Shown: piece by piece, positions 1 through 10,600 of the stretch
How positions within the stretch are numbered: position 1 is the stretch's first letter
How the letters are laid out: each line of letters begins with the position of its first letter
DNA from: Nocardia ninae NBRC 108245
GTDB taxonomy: Bacteria; Actinomycetota; Actinomycetes; Mycobacteriales; Mycobacteriaceae
Direction of reading: 5' to 3'
Assembly: GCF_007990755.1 (NCBI RefSeq)
Contig: NZ_BJXA01000005.1
Location: 1 to 64,000 of the forward strand
DNA length: 64,000 nt
The notes under the pieces: model-generated
Database searches by the model: none
What the model was told of the DNA's origin: nothing
The model's input: the letters and a program-made list of their open reading frames with translations, nothing else
Program-made: the position numbers and the translations under genes

Positions 1-774
1 AATATCTCCGCGGTGTCGTGCAGGCCCGTCGGCGCCGAGGCGGTCGACGGCCCGCTCGGCGCTTCGCTGCGGTATGCCTACGACCGCAACGTCGTCGTGG
101 TCGCGGCAGCGGGCAACCTGCAACAGCAGGGCGCGTGCAAGGAGCAGAACGGCACTGCGGGATGGAATGCGGTCGCTACGATCGCGACGCCCGCGTGGTT
201 CTCGCCCTATGTCCTGTCGGTGGCATCGGTGGAGCCCGACGGGTCGCCCTCGGCCTTCACCCTTTACGGCCCTTGGGTTTCTGTGGCCGCGCCGGGCAGC
301 AATCTGATGTCCCTGGACAGCGCGCCGGGCGGCACCGGGCTGGTGAACGGCACTCCGCAGGCCGACGGCCAGGTGGCGCCGGTGAACGGCACCAGCTTCG
401 CCAGCGCGTATGTCGCGGGCCTGGCCGCCTTGGTGCGCGCCCGCTTCCCCGGCCTCTCCGCGCAGCAGGTGATGGACCGCATCATCCGCACCGCGCATGC
501 CCCGGGCAGCGGCCACGACGCCCGGATCGGCGCGGGCCTCATCGACCCGGTCGCCGCGCTCACCGCAGTGGTGCCGCCCGCCCCGAAAACTGATCCGGCG
601 CAGGGCATCCCGATCGCGGGCCCGACGCCACCGGCTTTCGTGAGCCCGTGGCCGCGCCGCATCGGCCTCGCGGGCGCGGTGAGCTGCCTGACGCTGCTGG
701 CCATCGTGCTCGCCCTCTCCATTCCGTTCCGGCGCGAACAGCGCAGGCCCCTCGTCCTGCCGGGCGATGACTAA
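1..774 (+). CDS. mycP: Mycosin (MycP), subtilisin-like serine protease of the ESX system, C-terminal part
   Basis: C-terminal part of the membrane-anchored subtilase of a type VII secretion system. The reading frame is open to the left edge, so the GTG at 13 is not a true start. Visible are the oxyanion-hole strand VVVVAAAGN, the nucleophile motif NGTSFASAYVAGL with the serine codon at 394-396, a Pro-rich linker, one transmembrane helix (about nt 661-729) and a short Arg-rich tail. The Asp and His of the catalytic triad must lie outside the window. The stop is 15 bases before eccC, so the two are probably co-transcribed. In mycobacterial ESX systems mycosins stabilise the membrane complex and process substrates; that role is taken from the family. 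Confidence 0.93.
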   Translation, partial: NISAVSCRPVGAEAVDGPLGASLRYAYDRNVVVVAAAGNLQQQGACKEQNGTAGWNAVATIATPAWFSPYVLSVASVEPDGSPSAFTLYGPWVSVAAPGSNLMSLDSAPGGTGLVNGTPQADGQVAPVNGTSFASAYVAGLAALVRARFPGLSAQQVMDRIIRTAHAPGSGHDARIGAGLIDPVAALTAVVPPAPKTDPAQGIPIAGPTPPAFVSPWPRRIGLAGAVSCLTLLAIVLALSIPFRREQRRPLVLPGDD

Positions 775-789
775 CCGAAGGAATTGTCC

Positions 790-3700
790 ATGGGCACAAA
801 GGGGTTCATCCGCCTGGCCAGGATCGCACCGCCGCGGCCACCGGGCGGCGAGGTAATCCTCAACGCACCGCCGGAGATCACCGCGCCGGTCCCCGCGCCG
901 CTGTGGCAGCGGCTGCTGCCGGTGGTGATGGTGGTCGCCATGGTGGGCATGATGGGGCTGATGTTCACCATGGGCGGCAAGTCCATGTTCTCCAACCCGC
1001 TCACCATGATGTTCCCGATGATGATGCTGATGTCGATGGTCGGCATGTTCGCCAGCCGCACCGGCGGCGGTGGAAAGCCGGCCGCCGAGCTCAACGAGGA
1101 ACGCAAGGACTACTTCCGCTACCTCGACCAGCTGCGCCGCGACGTCCGCAACACCGGTACCGCCCAGCGCGAGGCGCTGTTCTGGAGCCACCCGCACCCG
1201 ATCGACCTGCACGCGCTGATCGGCACCCGCCGGATGTGGGAACGCAGGCCGAGCGACCCCGACTTCGGGCACATCCGGATCGGCGTCGGCAGTCATCGCC
1301 TCGCCACCAAATTGGTTCGGCCGGAGACCGTTCCGTTGGAGGATCTGGAACCGGTGGCGACCGTGGCGCTGCGTCGCTTCGTCCGCACACACTCGGTGGT
1401 GCACAGCCTGCCGACCGCCATCTCGCTGCGCGCGTTCCCCGCGGTGAACGTGGAGGGACCGCGCGAGCACGGCCGCGCGCTCGTCCGGTCGATGCTGATG
1501 GAACTGGCCACCTTCCACGGACCGGACAGCATGATCTTTGCGATCGTCACCGCCGACCCCGACGGCGAGGTGTGGAGCTGGACCAAATGGCTTCCGCACC
1601 TGCAACATCCACGCGACACCGACCGGATCGGGTCGGCGCGCATGCTCTACGAGTCGCTGTCGGAACTGGAGACCTCGCTGTCGGAGGACCTGCTCGAACG
1701 TGGCCGGTTCCTGCGCAACGCACCGCCCACGGCGGGCAGGCTGCACCTCGTCGTGGTGATCGATGACGGGTACGTGAGTGGCGCCGAACGCATCATCAGC
1801 GACGCCGGACTCGACTCGGTGACCGTGCTCGACCTCACCGCACCGCAGACCGGCCTCGCTGTGCGGCGCGGTCTGCAACTGGTGGTCGAGGAAGACGTGA
1901 TCGGCGCCCGCACCGGTGGCTCCGTCGAGAACTTCGCGGGACCCGACCGTGTAAGCCTGGATATCGCTGCCACTTTCGGCCGCGGGATGGCGCGCTACCG
2001 GATCGCCACCAGCGCCCAGGTCGTCGACCTCGGGGCCGAGGTGAACACCGACCCGGGGCTGATGGCCATGCTCGGCGTCGCAGATGCGGCAACCCTCGAA
2101 GCGGACACCGTGTGGCGGCCCAGGTCGGCCCGTGAGCGGCTGCGGGTACCGATCGGCTCGACCCCCGACGGCACCCGGGTCGAGATCGACATCAAGGAGT
2201 CCGCCGAGAACGGCATGGGCCCGCACGGGTTGTGCATCGGCGCAACAGGTTCCGGCAAGTCGGAGTTCCTGCGCACCCTGGTGCTGTCGATGGTGACCAC
2301 CCACTCCCCCGATCTACTGAACCTGGTGCTGGTCGACTTCAAGGGTGGTGCAACGTTTCTCGGGCTCGATCCGCTGCCGCACGTGTCCGCGGTGATCACC
2401 AACCTCGAAGAAGAACTCTCGATGGTGGACCGCATGCGCGACGCGCTGGCCGGTGAACTGACCCGAAGGCAGGAACTGCTTCGATCGGCAGGCAACTTCG
2501 CCAACGTCACCGAGTACGAGAAGGCCCGCGCCAACGGGGCATCGCTCGACCCGCTGCCCGCGCTGTTCATCATCGTCGATGAGTTCTCCGAATTGCTCTC
2601 GCAGAAACCGGATTTTGCGGAACTGTTCGTGATGATCGGCCGACTCGGCCGCTCGCTGCGGGTGCATCTGCTGCTCGCCTCGCAGCGACTGGAGGAGAAC
2701 CGGCTGCGCGGGCTCGACTCGCACCTGTCGTATCGAATCGGCCTGCGTACCTTCTCGGCTGGTGAATCCCGGCAGGTGCTCGGCATCACCGACGCTTACC
2801 ATCTGCCCGCACAGCCCGGCGCCGGCTATTTGAAGAGCGATTCTTCGGATCCGTTGCGGTTCAACACCACCTACGTGTCCGGGACATACGTGCCGCCGGT
2901 CGCGGGCCGGACGACCGGCCCGACGGCCATGGCCGGGACGGTCGACCTGTTCACCGCCGCCACCATCGAGGTGGCCGCACCGAGCACGGAAGAGCAGCAA
3001 CCGATCCCGGTCGAACTGCCCGATCTCAACGAACTCCTCGGTCAGGCGCCGTCCGCCGAACCCGAGCGGTCGCTGCTCCAGGTGGTGGTGGATCGGCTGA
3101 CCGGACACGGCAGGCCCGCGCACCAGGTGTGGCTGCCGCCCCTCGATATCTCGCCGACCGTGGATCTGGTTCTGCCCGATCATGATTGGCGCTCTCAGGT
3201 CAACCAGAATGCCAATCTGTGGCTGCCGATCGGGATTGTCGACAAGCCGTACGAACAGAAACGCGATGTGCTCGCGATCGATCTGTCCGGCGCCCAGGGC
3301 AACGTCGCGGTGGTCGGCGGACCGCAGTCGGGCAAGTCGACCACCCTGCGCACCATCATTCTTTCCGCCGCCACCACGCACACTCCCGAACAGGTGCAGT
3401 TCTACTGCCTCGACTTCGGCGGTGGCACCCTGGCTGCCCTCACCGGGCTGCCACATGTCGGCTCCGCGGCCGGCCGGCTGGAAAGCGACCGGGTGCGGCG
3501 CACCGTCGCCGAACTCAGCATGCTGCTGCGCAGGCGTGAGGCCCGCTTCCTGGAACTCGGCATCGAGAACATGCGGGAATTCCGCAAGCGCAAGGCCGAA
3601 TTCGCGCTGCTGACTCCGGAAGAGCGAGCCGCGCATCCGCTCGCCGCCGACGCGTTCGGCGATGTGTTCCTGGTGATCGACGGCTGGGCCGCCTTCCGGG

Positions 3701-4827
3701 AGGATTTCGACCTGATCGAGGGCCAGGTGCTCGCCCTCGCGGCCCGTGGGCTGTCCTACGGCATCCACCTCATGCTCGGTGCGAACCGGTGGGCCGAGAT
3801 CCGGCCCAACGTGAAGGATCAGATCGGCACCAGGATCGAACTGCGCCTGGGCGACCCGTCCGACTCTGAGATGGATCGCCGTGCGGCGGTGAACGTTCCG
3901 ATCAACCGTCCGGGCCGCGGCATGACCGGCGACAAGCTGCACATGCTGATCGCACTCCCCCGCCTGGACACCGACGTGAACCCGGAGACGCTTTCCGACG
4001 GCATCGTCGCCGCGAAGGCCGAACTCGCCGAGCTCTACGGCGATCGCCGGGCGCCCGGGGTACGGATGCTTCCTGGCGAACTCGACCGCGATCAGGTTTT
4101 GACCACCGCACGCGACCTGGATATGCGCCTGGACAACAAGCGGGTGCTGATCGGGTTGAGCGAATCGGAGCTGCTGCCGGTGGTGCTCGACTTCGAGGAG
4201 TCGCCGCATCTGCTGGTGTTCGCCGACGTCGGCTGCGGCAAGACCACGCTGCTGCGCAATATCGCGCAGGGCATCGTGGAGAACTCGCACCCGAACGAGG
4301 CGCGGGTGATCCTGGTCGACTACCGGCGCACCATGCTGGGTGCGATCGACGGGCAGCACCTGGCCGGGTACTCCACTTCGGCGCAGACGTCGATTCCCAC
4401 GTTGAAGGAAGTTGCGGGATTCGTCTCGCAGCGGCTACCCGGCGCCGACATCACACCCGCGGAGCTGCGGGAGCGCAGCTGGTGGACGGGGCCTGAGGTA
4501 TATGTGATCGTCGATGACTACGACATGGTGGCGTCGAACAATCCGCTGGTGCCGCTGCTGGATCTGCTGCCGCAGGCGCGGGATATCGGTTTGCATGTGA
4601 TCATCGCGCGCCGGTCCGGTGGTGCGGCGCGGGCGCTCTACGATCCGGTGCTCGGGCCGATGAAGGATATGTCGGTGGACGGGATCTTGATGAGTACGCC
4701 GAAGGATGAAGGTGTGCTGCTCGGGGACGTGCGTCCGGCCCAGTATCCGCCTGGGCGTGGACTGTTGGTGTCAAGGACGCGGGGGCGGGATCTTATCCAG
4801 ATCTGCCATCTGCCCCCGCCGAGCTGA
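790..4827 (+). CDS. eccC: EccC, FtsK/SpoIIIE-type ATPase of the ESX secretion machine
   Basis: Motor ATPase that recognises WXG100 and related substrates and drives type VII secretion. About 1,345 residues. Two hydrophobic segments near residues 40-85 anchor it. Three FtsK-like ATPase domains follow, with Walker A motifs GATGSGKS (K490), GGPQSGKST (K849) and DVGCGKTT (K1151). The first domain also has VLVDFKGG (D516) and VDEFSELL (D597-E598). It is a single polypeptide, not split into Ca and Cb as in mycobacterial ESX-1. An AGGA Shine-Dalgarno 7 bases upstream supports ATG 790 over the in-frame TTG at 784. It lies 15 bases after mycP. Downstream are a degenerate copy of its own 3' end and a hairpin. 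Confidence 0.96.
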   Translation: MGTKGFIRLARIAPPRPPGGEVILNAPPEITAPVPAPLWQRLLPVVMVVAMVGMMGLMFTMGGKSMFSNPLTMMFPMMMLMSMVGMFASRTGGGGKPAAELNEERKDYFRYLDQLRRDVRNTGTAQREALFWSHPHPIDLHALIGTRRMWERRPSDPDFGHIRIGVGSHRLATKLVRPETVPLEDLEPVATVALRRFVRTHSVVHSLPTAISLRAFPAVNVEGPREHGRALVRSMLMELATFHGPDSMIFAIVTADPDGEVWSWTKWLPHLQHPRDTDRIGSARMLYESLSELETSLSEDLLERGRFLRNAPPTAGRLHLVVVIDDGYVSGAERIISDAGLDSVTVLDLTAPQTGLAVRRGLQLVVEEDVIGARTGGSVENFAGPDRVSLDIAATFGRGMARYRIATSAQVVDLGAEVNTDPGLMAMLGVADAATLEADTVWRPRSARERLRVPIGSTPDGTRVEIDIKESAENGMGPHGLCIGATGSGKSEFLRTLVLSMVTTHSPDLLNLVLVDFKGGATFLGLDPLPHVSAVITNLEEELSMVDRMRDALAGELTRRQELLRSAGNFANVTEYEKARANGASLDPLPALFIIVDEFSELLSQKPDFAELFVMIGRLGRSLRVHLLLASQRLEENRLRGLDSHLSYRIGLRTFSAGESRQVLGITDAYHLPAQPGAGYLKSDSSDPLRFNTTYVSGTYVPPVAGRTTGPTAMAGTVDLFTAATIEVAAPSTEEQQPIPVELPDLNELLGQAPSAEPERSLLQVVVDRLTGHGRPAHQVWLPPLDISPTVDLVLPDHDWRSQVNQNANLWLPIGIVDKPYEQKRDVLAIDLSGAQGNVAVVGGPQSGKSTTLRTIILSAATTHTPEQVQFYCLDFGGGTLAALTGLPHVGSAAGRLESDRVRRTVAELSMLLRRREARFLELGIENMREFRKRKAEFALLTPEERAAHPLAADAFGDVFLVIDGWAAFREDFDLIEGQVLALAARGLSYGIHLMLGANRWAEIRPNVKDQIGTRIELRLGDPSDSEMDRRAAVNVPINRPGRGMTGDKLHMLIALPRLDTDVNPETLSDGIVAAKAELAELYGDRRAPGVRMLPGELDRDQVLTTARDLDMRLDNKRVLIGLSESELLPVVLDFEESPHLLVFADVGCGKTTLLRNIAQGIVENSHPNEARVILVDYRRTMLGAIDGQHLAGYSTSAQTSIPTLKEVAGFVSQRLPGADITPAELRERSWWTGPEVYVIVDDYDMVASNNPLVPLLDLLPQARDIGLHVIIARRSGGAARALYDPVLGPMKDMSVDGILMSTPKDEGVLLGDVRPAQYPPGRGLLVSRTRGRDLIQICHLPPPS

Positions 4828-4833
4828 GCGGAG

Positions 4834-4894
4834 GGGATGTTGCTCGGCGATGTACGCGCGAGCAACATCCGGCTGAGCGTGGGTTGTTGGTGTC
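4834..4894 (+). pseudogene. Remnant of an eccC 3' end
   Basis: By-eye alignment shows 4834-4894 is a diverged copy of eccC 4711-4772 (codons for GVLLGDVRPAQYPPGRGLLV). Roughly three quarters of bases match, with a one-base gap that breaks the frame. It encodes nothing useful now and marks an old tandem duplication or recombination just after eccC. Confidence 0.6.
4835..4870. terminator. Inverted repeat between convergent genes, probable bidirectional terminator
   Basis: Perfect 12-base arms (GGATGTTGCTCG at 4835-4846, CGAGCAACATCC at 4859-4870) with a 12-base loop, between the end of eccC and the end of the minus-strand effector block. There is no clear T-tract, as is common in actinobacteria. 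It overlaps the eccC remnant. Confidence 0.5.
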
Positions 4895-4919
4895 GCGTGC
4901 CGTCCAGCGGGCGAGGCGG

Positions 4920-5306
4920 TCAGAAGAACGCTGCGGTGGCGTTCTCCTCGGTGCCGTCGAGATCGACTGCGGCGCGGCTCATTCCGTGAGCGAATTGCGA
5001 CAGGGTGTGCGCCAGGTCGAATCCGCCTTGGAGCAGGTCGGTGCCGAGGTTCACGTAACCGGCCTCGCCATCGGCGAACGACTTGCCGTAGGAGTCGGTG
5101 CCCCACGGCGGGTTGGCGCTGCTGCCCGCGGTGACCGTGAATTCAGCGGTACTTCCGTTGTGCTGCAATGCGATCGGATCACCGAGCAGCGTCAGCGTGT
5201 CGGCGAGTACACGCACCGCACGGCCGACCGCGTCGGCCACGCTATCCATCACCACGGCGGCGGAATGCAGGTCGGTAGTCGAATCGATGGCGATACTCTG
5301 CTCCAC
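4920..5306 (-). CDS. Small WXG-like ESX substrate, last gene of the effector block
   Basis: 128-residue helical protein. It has the motif WGTDSYGKSFADGEAGY (about residues 68-84), shared with the proteins at 50042-50356 (WGKDSYGKEFADGEKGY) and 39817-41025 (WGDDKMGKQFAEGDQGY). The tail ends in Ala-Phe-Phe; the 50042 paralogue ends in Ala-Phe. WXG100-family proteins are helical hairpins secreted as dimers by EccC; membership here is inferred from the Trp-Gly turn, size and locus. Unlike the other two pairs, it lies downstream of its CpnT-like neighbour (5471-7597), across a 164-base gap that may hold its own promoter. The predicted start is GTG with no strong ribosome-binding site, so the N-terminus is uncertain. 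Confidence 0.75.
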   Translation of the reverse strand: MEQSIAIDSTTDLHSAAVVMDSVADAVGRAVRVLADTLTLLGDPIALQHNGSTAEFTVTAGSSANPPWGTDSYGKSFADGEAGYVNLGTDLLQGGFDLAHTLSQFAHGMSRAAVDLDGTEENATAAFF

Positions 5307-5470
5307 CCGGACAACTCTGGCCAGGGCAGGCAGCGTGAGACAGGATTGCGGGCGACCGGCGCCGAAACACTATGCAAATTATGGGTTTCGCGCTTGAGCC
5401 GCACACCTTTCTGGTCTTCGTACACCGACTCGCCGCACTGACGCGCGTGCGTTTGTCAGAAGGATTGCGT

Positions 5471-7597
5471 CTAGCGGGGCTCACTGTCCTTGTTCTCGGA
5501 ATCCTCAGGCTGCCAATCGGTTTCGGATCTCGGTGGTGTTCCCCACGCAGCCGGGCCGGGTGCCGATGGCGCGGCGTACGGTTCGATCGTCGGCTGGTGG
5601 TAGGAATCGAGTTTGGGGCGGGTCTTGGCACGCAGATCGGTGCCCTTGGGCTGGTAGTGGTCCGTCCCTGGACCGCCGGTGCCGTATTCCTTGCCGAGCT
5701 GCTCACTACGGAGCAGAGTCCGCTGCCACCAACTGTTCTCCGCGCCGATCGGGCGCACCGTCGGCTTGGCTTCGGCATCGGTGCTGCGGTTGATCACGTC
5801 CGGATGGACGCGCACCATGCGCAGGTCGTCGGCGCGATGCTGGGCGAGATCAGCCCTGCGTTGCGTTTCATCGGCGCGGGTCTGGAAGTCGTCGGCTCGG
5901 CGCTGATGCGCGTCGGCCCGCAGGCGCGCGGCGGCTTGCTCGAACTCGGCGCTCGCGTGTTCGACACGGGCGCGAGCCACCTGTAGTTCGACCCGCTCGA
6001 CCTGCTGAGGATCGGCAGAGGCGTTCGCGCGCAACGCTTCCAGACGAGTTTCCGCGGTGCGCAACTGCTGCTGCGCCCGTTCGGTGTTCGTCCGTGCTTG
6101 CTCCGCGACGCCGTCTTCCGTTGCCGCCCTGGTTTGTTGCATGGTTGCCCGCCGCTGCACGGTGTCGGCACCTGCCTGCGCGCGATCCGCGGTCTGCTGG
6201 GCCGCATCGGACCGATGCTGCATGTCCTGAGCGCGGTCGGACATGCGGGAGCCCCACTGCGGCTGCCGGTCCGCCGATTCCGGCCCGTCCGGCGCCCCGA
6301 GCGCGCGAGCCCGCGGCGGGTTCTCGACGGATTCAGAAGGCTGAGCGCGCAATTGTGGCTGCGAAGCGCGCACCTGCCGCTGGTATTCCCGCAGGTTCGC
6401 CGCGTCCTGCCGATCGAGCTCGCGCAGCCTGCGCTGATGCTGCGGCGTCGACTCGACCGACCGGTCGACCGAAGGCCGCGCTACCGGTGCCGGTCGCGGG
6501 ATGGGCTGGTCGCTCACCGACCCACCGACCGCCGCGGCCCGGCTCGCCGGGACATACACGTTCCCTTCGGCATCCAGCTGGAAATGCCGGAGGAAACCGG
6601 TGCGCGCCGCACTACCCGGCACGCGGTTCAGATGGAACAGGCCACGTGCACCTCCCGCCACCGCACCACGAAACGCACCACCCGACGCACCGAGACCGAA
6701 CCCGCTCGCGGTAAACGCCCCCTGCCAGTTACCGCTGTTCATCGCCGACGCCATCGAACTACCGACCGTGCCGGCCGCACCGGCGAACGCACCGATCGCA
6801 GCTCCCCGACCCACATCCGCCGCACGACCGAGCTTGTTGGTGAGCCTGCCGATCGAAGCGTCGAACCCGATGCCACCCCAATGCCCAGCCGCCCGGCCGA
6901 ACAACCCGCTGGCATAGGACGCACCAAACGAGAGCAGCGCCTCATTCCCGTTGAACTGCCGCCGAGTACCCGCAGCGATCTGACCACCCTGAATAGCCGC
7001 ATCCACCAGCACCGCTTGCCCACCCGACACCGCGCCCTTCACCGCGTACGTAGCCAGATTCTTGACCACCAACTTCGTCCAAGCCTGCTGCCCCACAGCA
7101 CCGAATGCCCGCAATATCACCTGCTCGATCCGCGCGATCACCAGATCCTCCACCCGCCGCAACCCCGATCGGGTTCCAGCGATCGCCGCAGCCTCCACAG
7201 CGGGCGCGGTCGGCGGAAACATCCACGCCCACAAGATCTCCACGGCCAGCATCGCGTAGGAGACGATCATCATCAGCTTCGCCGCCTGCACGGTGGTGCC
7301 GAAATCGAAAGCGGCGTTGCCGAGTTCGTCGTAGTCGGCCGCCAGCTTCGCCAGCGAGGCGTCGCCGTCGAGCAAGTCGGTGAACAACGCCGAGATGGTC
7401 TCGGCACCTGCGCCGTCGGTGTACGCACCGCTGGCTTTCCGTCGCACCTGAGTCAGCGGGTCAATTTGTGCGGCAAGCGATTTCGACGCTTCGCTCCAGG
7501 CGCGACCGATGGCGAAGAGCAGGTCCTCGTTGGCGGCGGGCAGGTCGACGCCGACCACCCAGCCCAGCCATTTCAGATCCTGCGGGATCTCGATCAT
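5471..7597 (-). CDS. CpnT-like (WXG100-like N-terminal domain) protein with coiled-coil tail, 708 aa
   Basis: Residues 1-330 match the N-terminal region of CpnT-type ESX effectors: a helical WXG100-like segment (FAIGRAWSEASKSL), a hydrophobic stretch around MLAVEILWAWMFPPTAPAVE, then Gly/Ala-rich amphipathic segments. Residues about 430-600 are a long Arg/Ala/Gln-rich coiled coil with repeated ADxxQxRAD units. The last 110 residues are Pro-rich and resemble no toxin domain I know. ATG 7597 lies 8 bases after the giant gene's stop, with no obvious ribosome-binding site, suggesting coupled translation. It is homologous to the N-termini of the giant protein and of 50366-53347. It may be an effector with an unrecognised tail, or a structural partner for secretion of the giant. 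Confidence 0.75.
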   Translation of the reverse strand: MIEIPQDLKWLGWVVGVDLPAANEDLLFAIGRAWSEASKSLAAQIDPLTQVRRKASGAYTDGAGAETISALFTDLLDGDASLAKLAADYDELGNAAFDFGTTVQAAKLMMIVSYAMLAVEILWAWMFPPTAPAVEAAAIAGTRSGLRRVEDLVIARIEQVILRAFGAVGQQAWTKLVVKNLATYAVKGAVSGGQAVLVDAAIQGGQIAAGTRRQFNGNEALLSFGASYASGLFGRAAGHWGGIGFDASIGRLTNKLGRAADVGRGAAIGAFAGAAGTVGSSMASAMNSGNWQGAFTASGFGLGASGGAFRGAVAGGARGLFHLNRVPGSAARTGFLRHFQLDAEGNVYVPASRAAAVGGSVSDQPIPRPAPVARPSVDRSVESTPQHQRRLRELDRQDAANLREYQRQVRASQPQLRAQPSESVENPPRARALGAPDGPESADRQPQWGSRMSDRAQDMQHRSDAAQQTADRAQAGADTVQRRATMQQTRAATEDGVAEQARTNTERAQQQLRTAETRLEALRANASADPQQVERVELQVARARVEHASAEFEQAAARLRADAHQRRADDFQTRADETQRRADLAQHRADDLRMVRVHPDVINRSTDAEAKPTVRPIGAENSWWQRTLLRSEQLGKEYGTGGPGTDHYQPKGTDLRAKTRPKLDSYHQPTIEPYAAPSAPGPAAWGTPPRSETDWQPEDSENKDSEPR

Positions 7598-7605
7598 CGC
7601 GAAGG

Positions 7606-10600
7606 TCAGCGACCGAATGCTGTTGGGTCGAAGAAGTCGACGGTCGAGTGGTGGGAATCGGGAGGAGCTTGCTCTGGAGAGCCGTCCCTAGCCGAGGAAA
7701 ACTGTGGCCCGGCTGCTGCTTGGGTGGCGGAAGGACTTTGCTGCACAGGATCTTCCGTGGCGAACTCCCACGGTGGAGCGATCTTGTCCGAACCATACGC
7801 GGATCGAGCCCCCGGTCCCATCGACGACAACATGTTGAACTGATTGAGGTGCCGCAGCGAAACCGTGACTCCATCCGGGAACGGGTGGCCGGGCTGCCAC
7901 GAGTTCGAGTCGATCAGCCGCATTCCTGTGACCCGGCCCGTTGTCTCTTCGGCCACCACGTCCGCCACAAAATATGCGTGCCCGTGCGACAGACCGGTGT
8001 CGGGATGCACAGACGCGCCCCCCGGCAGTCGACGGGTGGTCATGATCACCATGTCGCCGCGCCGCAGCATATTCGCGATCCGGTCGGCCACCCAGCGTGT
8101 CAATACCGAATCAACGAGCGGCGCAACCGAATCCCACCGCGTCATCTCCGCGTGCAGCAGATCCAACTGTGGCTCGAGCTGCTGGCAGCGCTCTGCGCCG
8201 AGCGTGTCCTTCAAGAACGTGCGAAAACCGGTCGCTGTGCGTGGATCGCGGGTCTTACGCCACTGGGCGAACGTAGGCCCGGTATCACCAGGGGGTAGGC
8301 CGAGTTTCGCAATCCTGTCGTATTCCGCGCGGGCCACGTCCCTCTTGCTGGGATCGCCCCAGTTTTCCAGATTGTCGTGCCACTCGCGAACCAAGTCCAG
8401 CAACTCATGGGCGGCCGCATGGTTACCACCCATCAATTGCGCCAAGTCATCCGGGCCCAACATGAGCGGATGCGCGAACACTGAGTCGTCCACCGCACGT
8501 ATCGCCAGGGTCCGCCCCGCCGCACCGGGCGAATCGACCGGCCACAGCGAGCGCGCGGTATCGCCGGGATACATCAAACCGCTGATTCCCGCGTATCCCT
8601 TGTTCCCACCGCGATAGAGCGCCCAGGCCTTCTCGATCACCGCTGGCCACAACGGCTGCCCGTCGGCATGCGCCGCGTAGGCTATCTTCCCCTCATAGGC
8701 ATAGAACCGCCGATCGACCGGCACCCACACCTCACGCCGAATCGGGTCGATCGACGCCGGGTCGCCGGTCGCCGAGATGGCCCGCCCATCGTCCTGCTCG
8801 ATGAACCGCACCTCCAGATCACCATCGGCACGGAAACGGATCATCTGACGCACCCATTCAGGATGCTGAGCCGCCAAGCCGATGAGATCGGCGAGCAGGT
8901 AGCACGTGCCGACCTCGCCCTGCTTCACATCCGAGGCACGCGGCATATCATCGAGCCCGAACAGCGGGCCGGAAACACGCTGCACGTGCGGGACCCGCAC
9001 ACCGGCGTCCACCAGCAATTTGCGGTCGACCTGATGCCATACGTTCCCGTCGCCCGGTTCACGCACCGAAACCCGGGCTGGGTCGGCCTCGTCCACGCGT
9101 ACCGCGACCGTGGTTCCTCCTGCCAACGTCACGGTTCGGCCGGCCGCCACGAACGTGACCGTCTTGCCTTCGGAGATCGGCATAGCCGCCGCGGGAACGC
9201 GTTCCCTTGCTCGCGCCGCATCCACCACCGGGACCGGCGCCGGAGCGAACGCGACGGTCGCTTCCTCGTAGCTGAGGTGCTCGAGGTCCGCGTCAACCCT
9301 GAGGCCGATGGGCTGAGCACGCAGGTATCTCAGCGCCGCGGCGTTCAAATCCGTCAGATCTATATCCGTAGGTGCGTCCGCATAGTCGTATTCGCCACCC
9401 CAATCGACCAGGACCCGCAGCACCCCGGCACGTACCTCGATCTCTGCCGCAGCAGCGGCGGGGGCGCCGCCGAGCAGCGACGCGTGGGTGACGTCCTGGC
9501 TGCGGCCGTATCGACGCTGCTGTTCCTTCGTGAGCGCGTACATATTGCCGTACACGTCCATCACCATCGTGGCGCGCCGCTCCGGTACGTGCGGATCGCT
9601 CTGCAACGCCGCGAAGTCGCGCGTGCTTCCCGAACCCTGTTCAGCGGCCCACACGGTGTCGAATATCGCACCGTCCGCCGAGTACAACCGGCCGTCCGGT
9701 CCCACCACGATCCGGAACTTCTCGCGATCGGCGATCGAGATCGGCTCGTAGTCCTCATCCGGCTCCATAGGCTTCCCGTCAACCGGCCGCACGCCGTCGA
9801 AGGACAGCCGCTCGGCCGCTGTCCTGCGCTCCGGTACCCGAATATCTGTGCCCGTGAACACCGCCCGCCGTTCCGTCACCGATCCCGTGTCCGCCGCCAC
9901 GAACTGTTCGCGGAGGTACTCCCAGCCTTCGGGCAACGACAGTGACGAACCCTCGCCGCCATCATCAACCACCGACATCGATGTTGCGGAAACATCGGGT
10001 CGTGTCGCACGGGGAATCGGTGGCGGTCCGGCCGAGGTAACAGGTCCGGCACCCGCCGTCGGTGTCGCGCGTACCTCATATGCTGATTCATCTGATTCAT
10101 CGGGCAAGTCATAATCGTAGTCGTGCAACTCATCCGAGTCGTCGACAGTATCGGGTGCACTTCCCGTCCCAGCGTTCTCTCTCTTGTTGCCATGGAAAAA
10201 TAGAGTGCCCGGGCCGGAAGAACCGATGCGGCCGAATAGATTGAGATGATTCAACGGGACGGAAATCTCCCCGGAGTTCGGATCACGCACGACTACCTCT
10301 GTAGGCGCTGCGGGTGTCTCGTTTTCCGCATCAGCGCGGACGACCCGAATAACAGCGTACGAATGCTCCGACACTAGATTGAGAGGATTGCCAGCGTCGG
10401 CTTGATCCTCATTTTTAGTCGCCAGATTGACGGTGTCGCCGCGTCGGAGCAGCGACTCGATGTGATCTGCCAGCACTATCGCGAGCCGCACATCAGCCAA
10501 TGCAGCGTTTGCTTCCCATGCGGCAAGTTGCTCGATCAGTCTATTCGCGGGTATCTGCCACTGGGCTACGAGAAAATTTTCGAACTCGACGGGATCGTCG

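Noticed and set aside
784-789. TTG at 784 as the eccC start
   Set aside because: The AGGA site would be one base away; ATG 790 has proper spacing.
2314-4359. 681-codon open frame antisense to eccC
   Set aside because: It mirrors the third-position GC bias of eccC, has His/Gln/Arg-rich nonsense composition and no domain.
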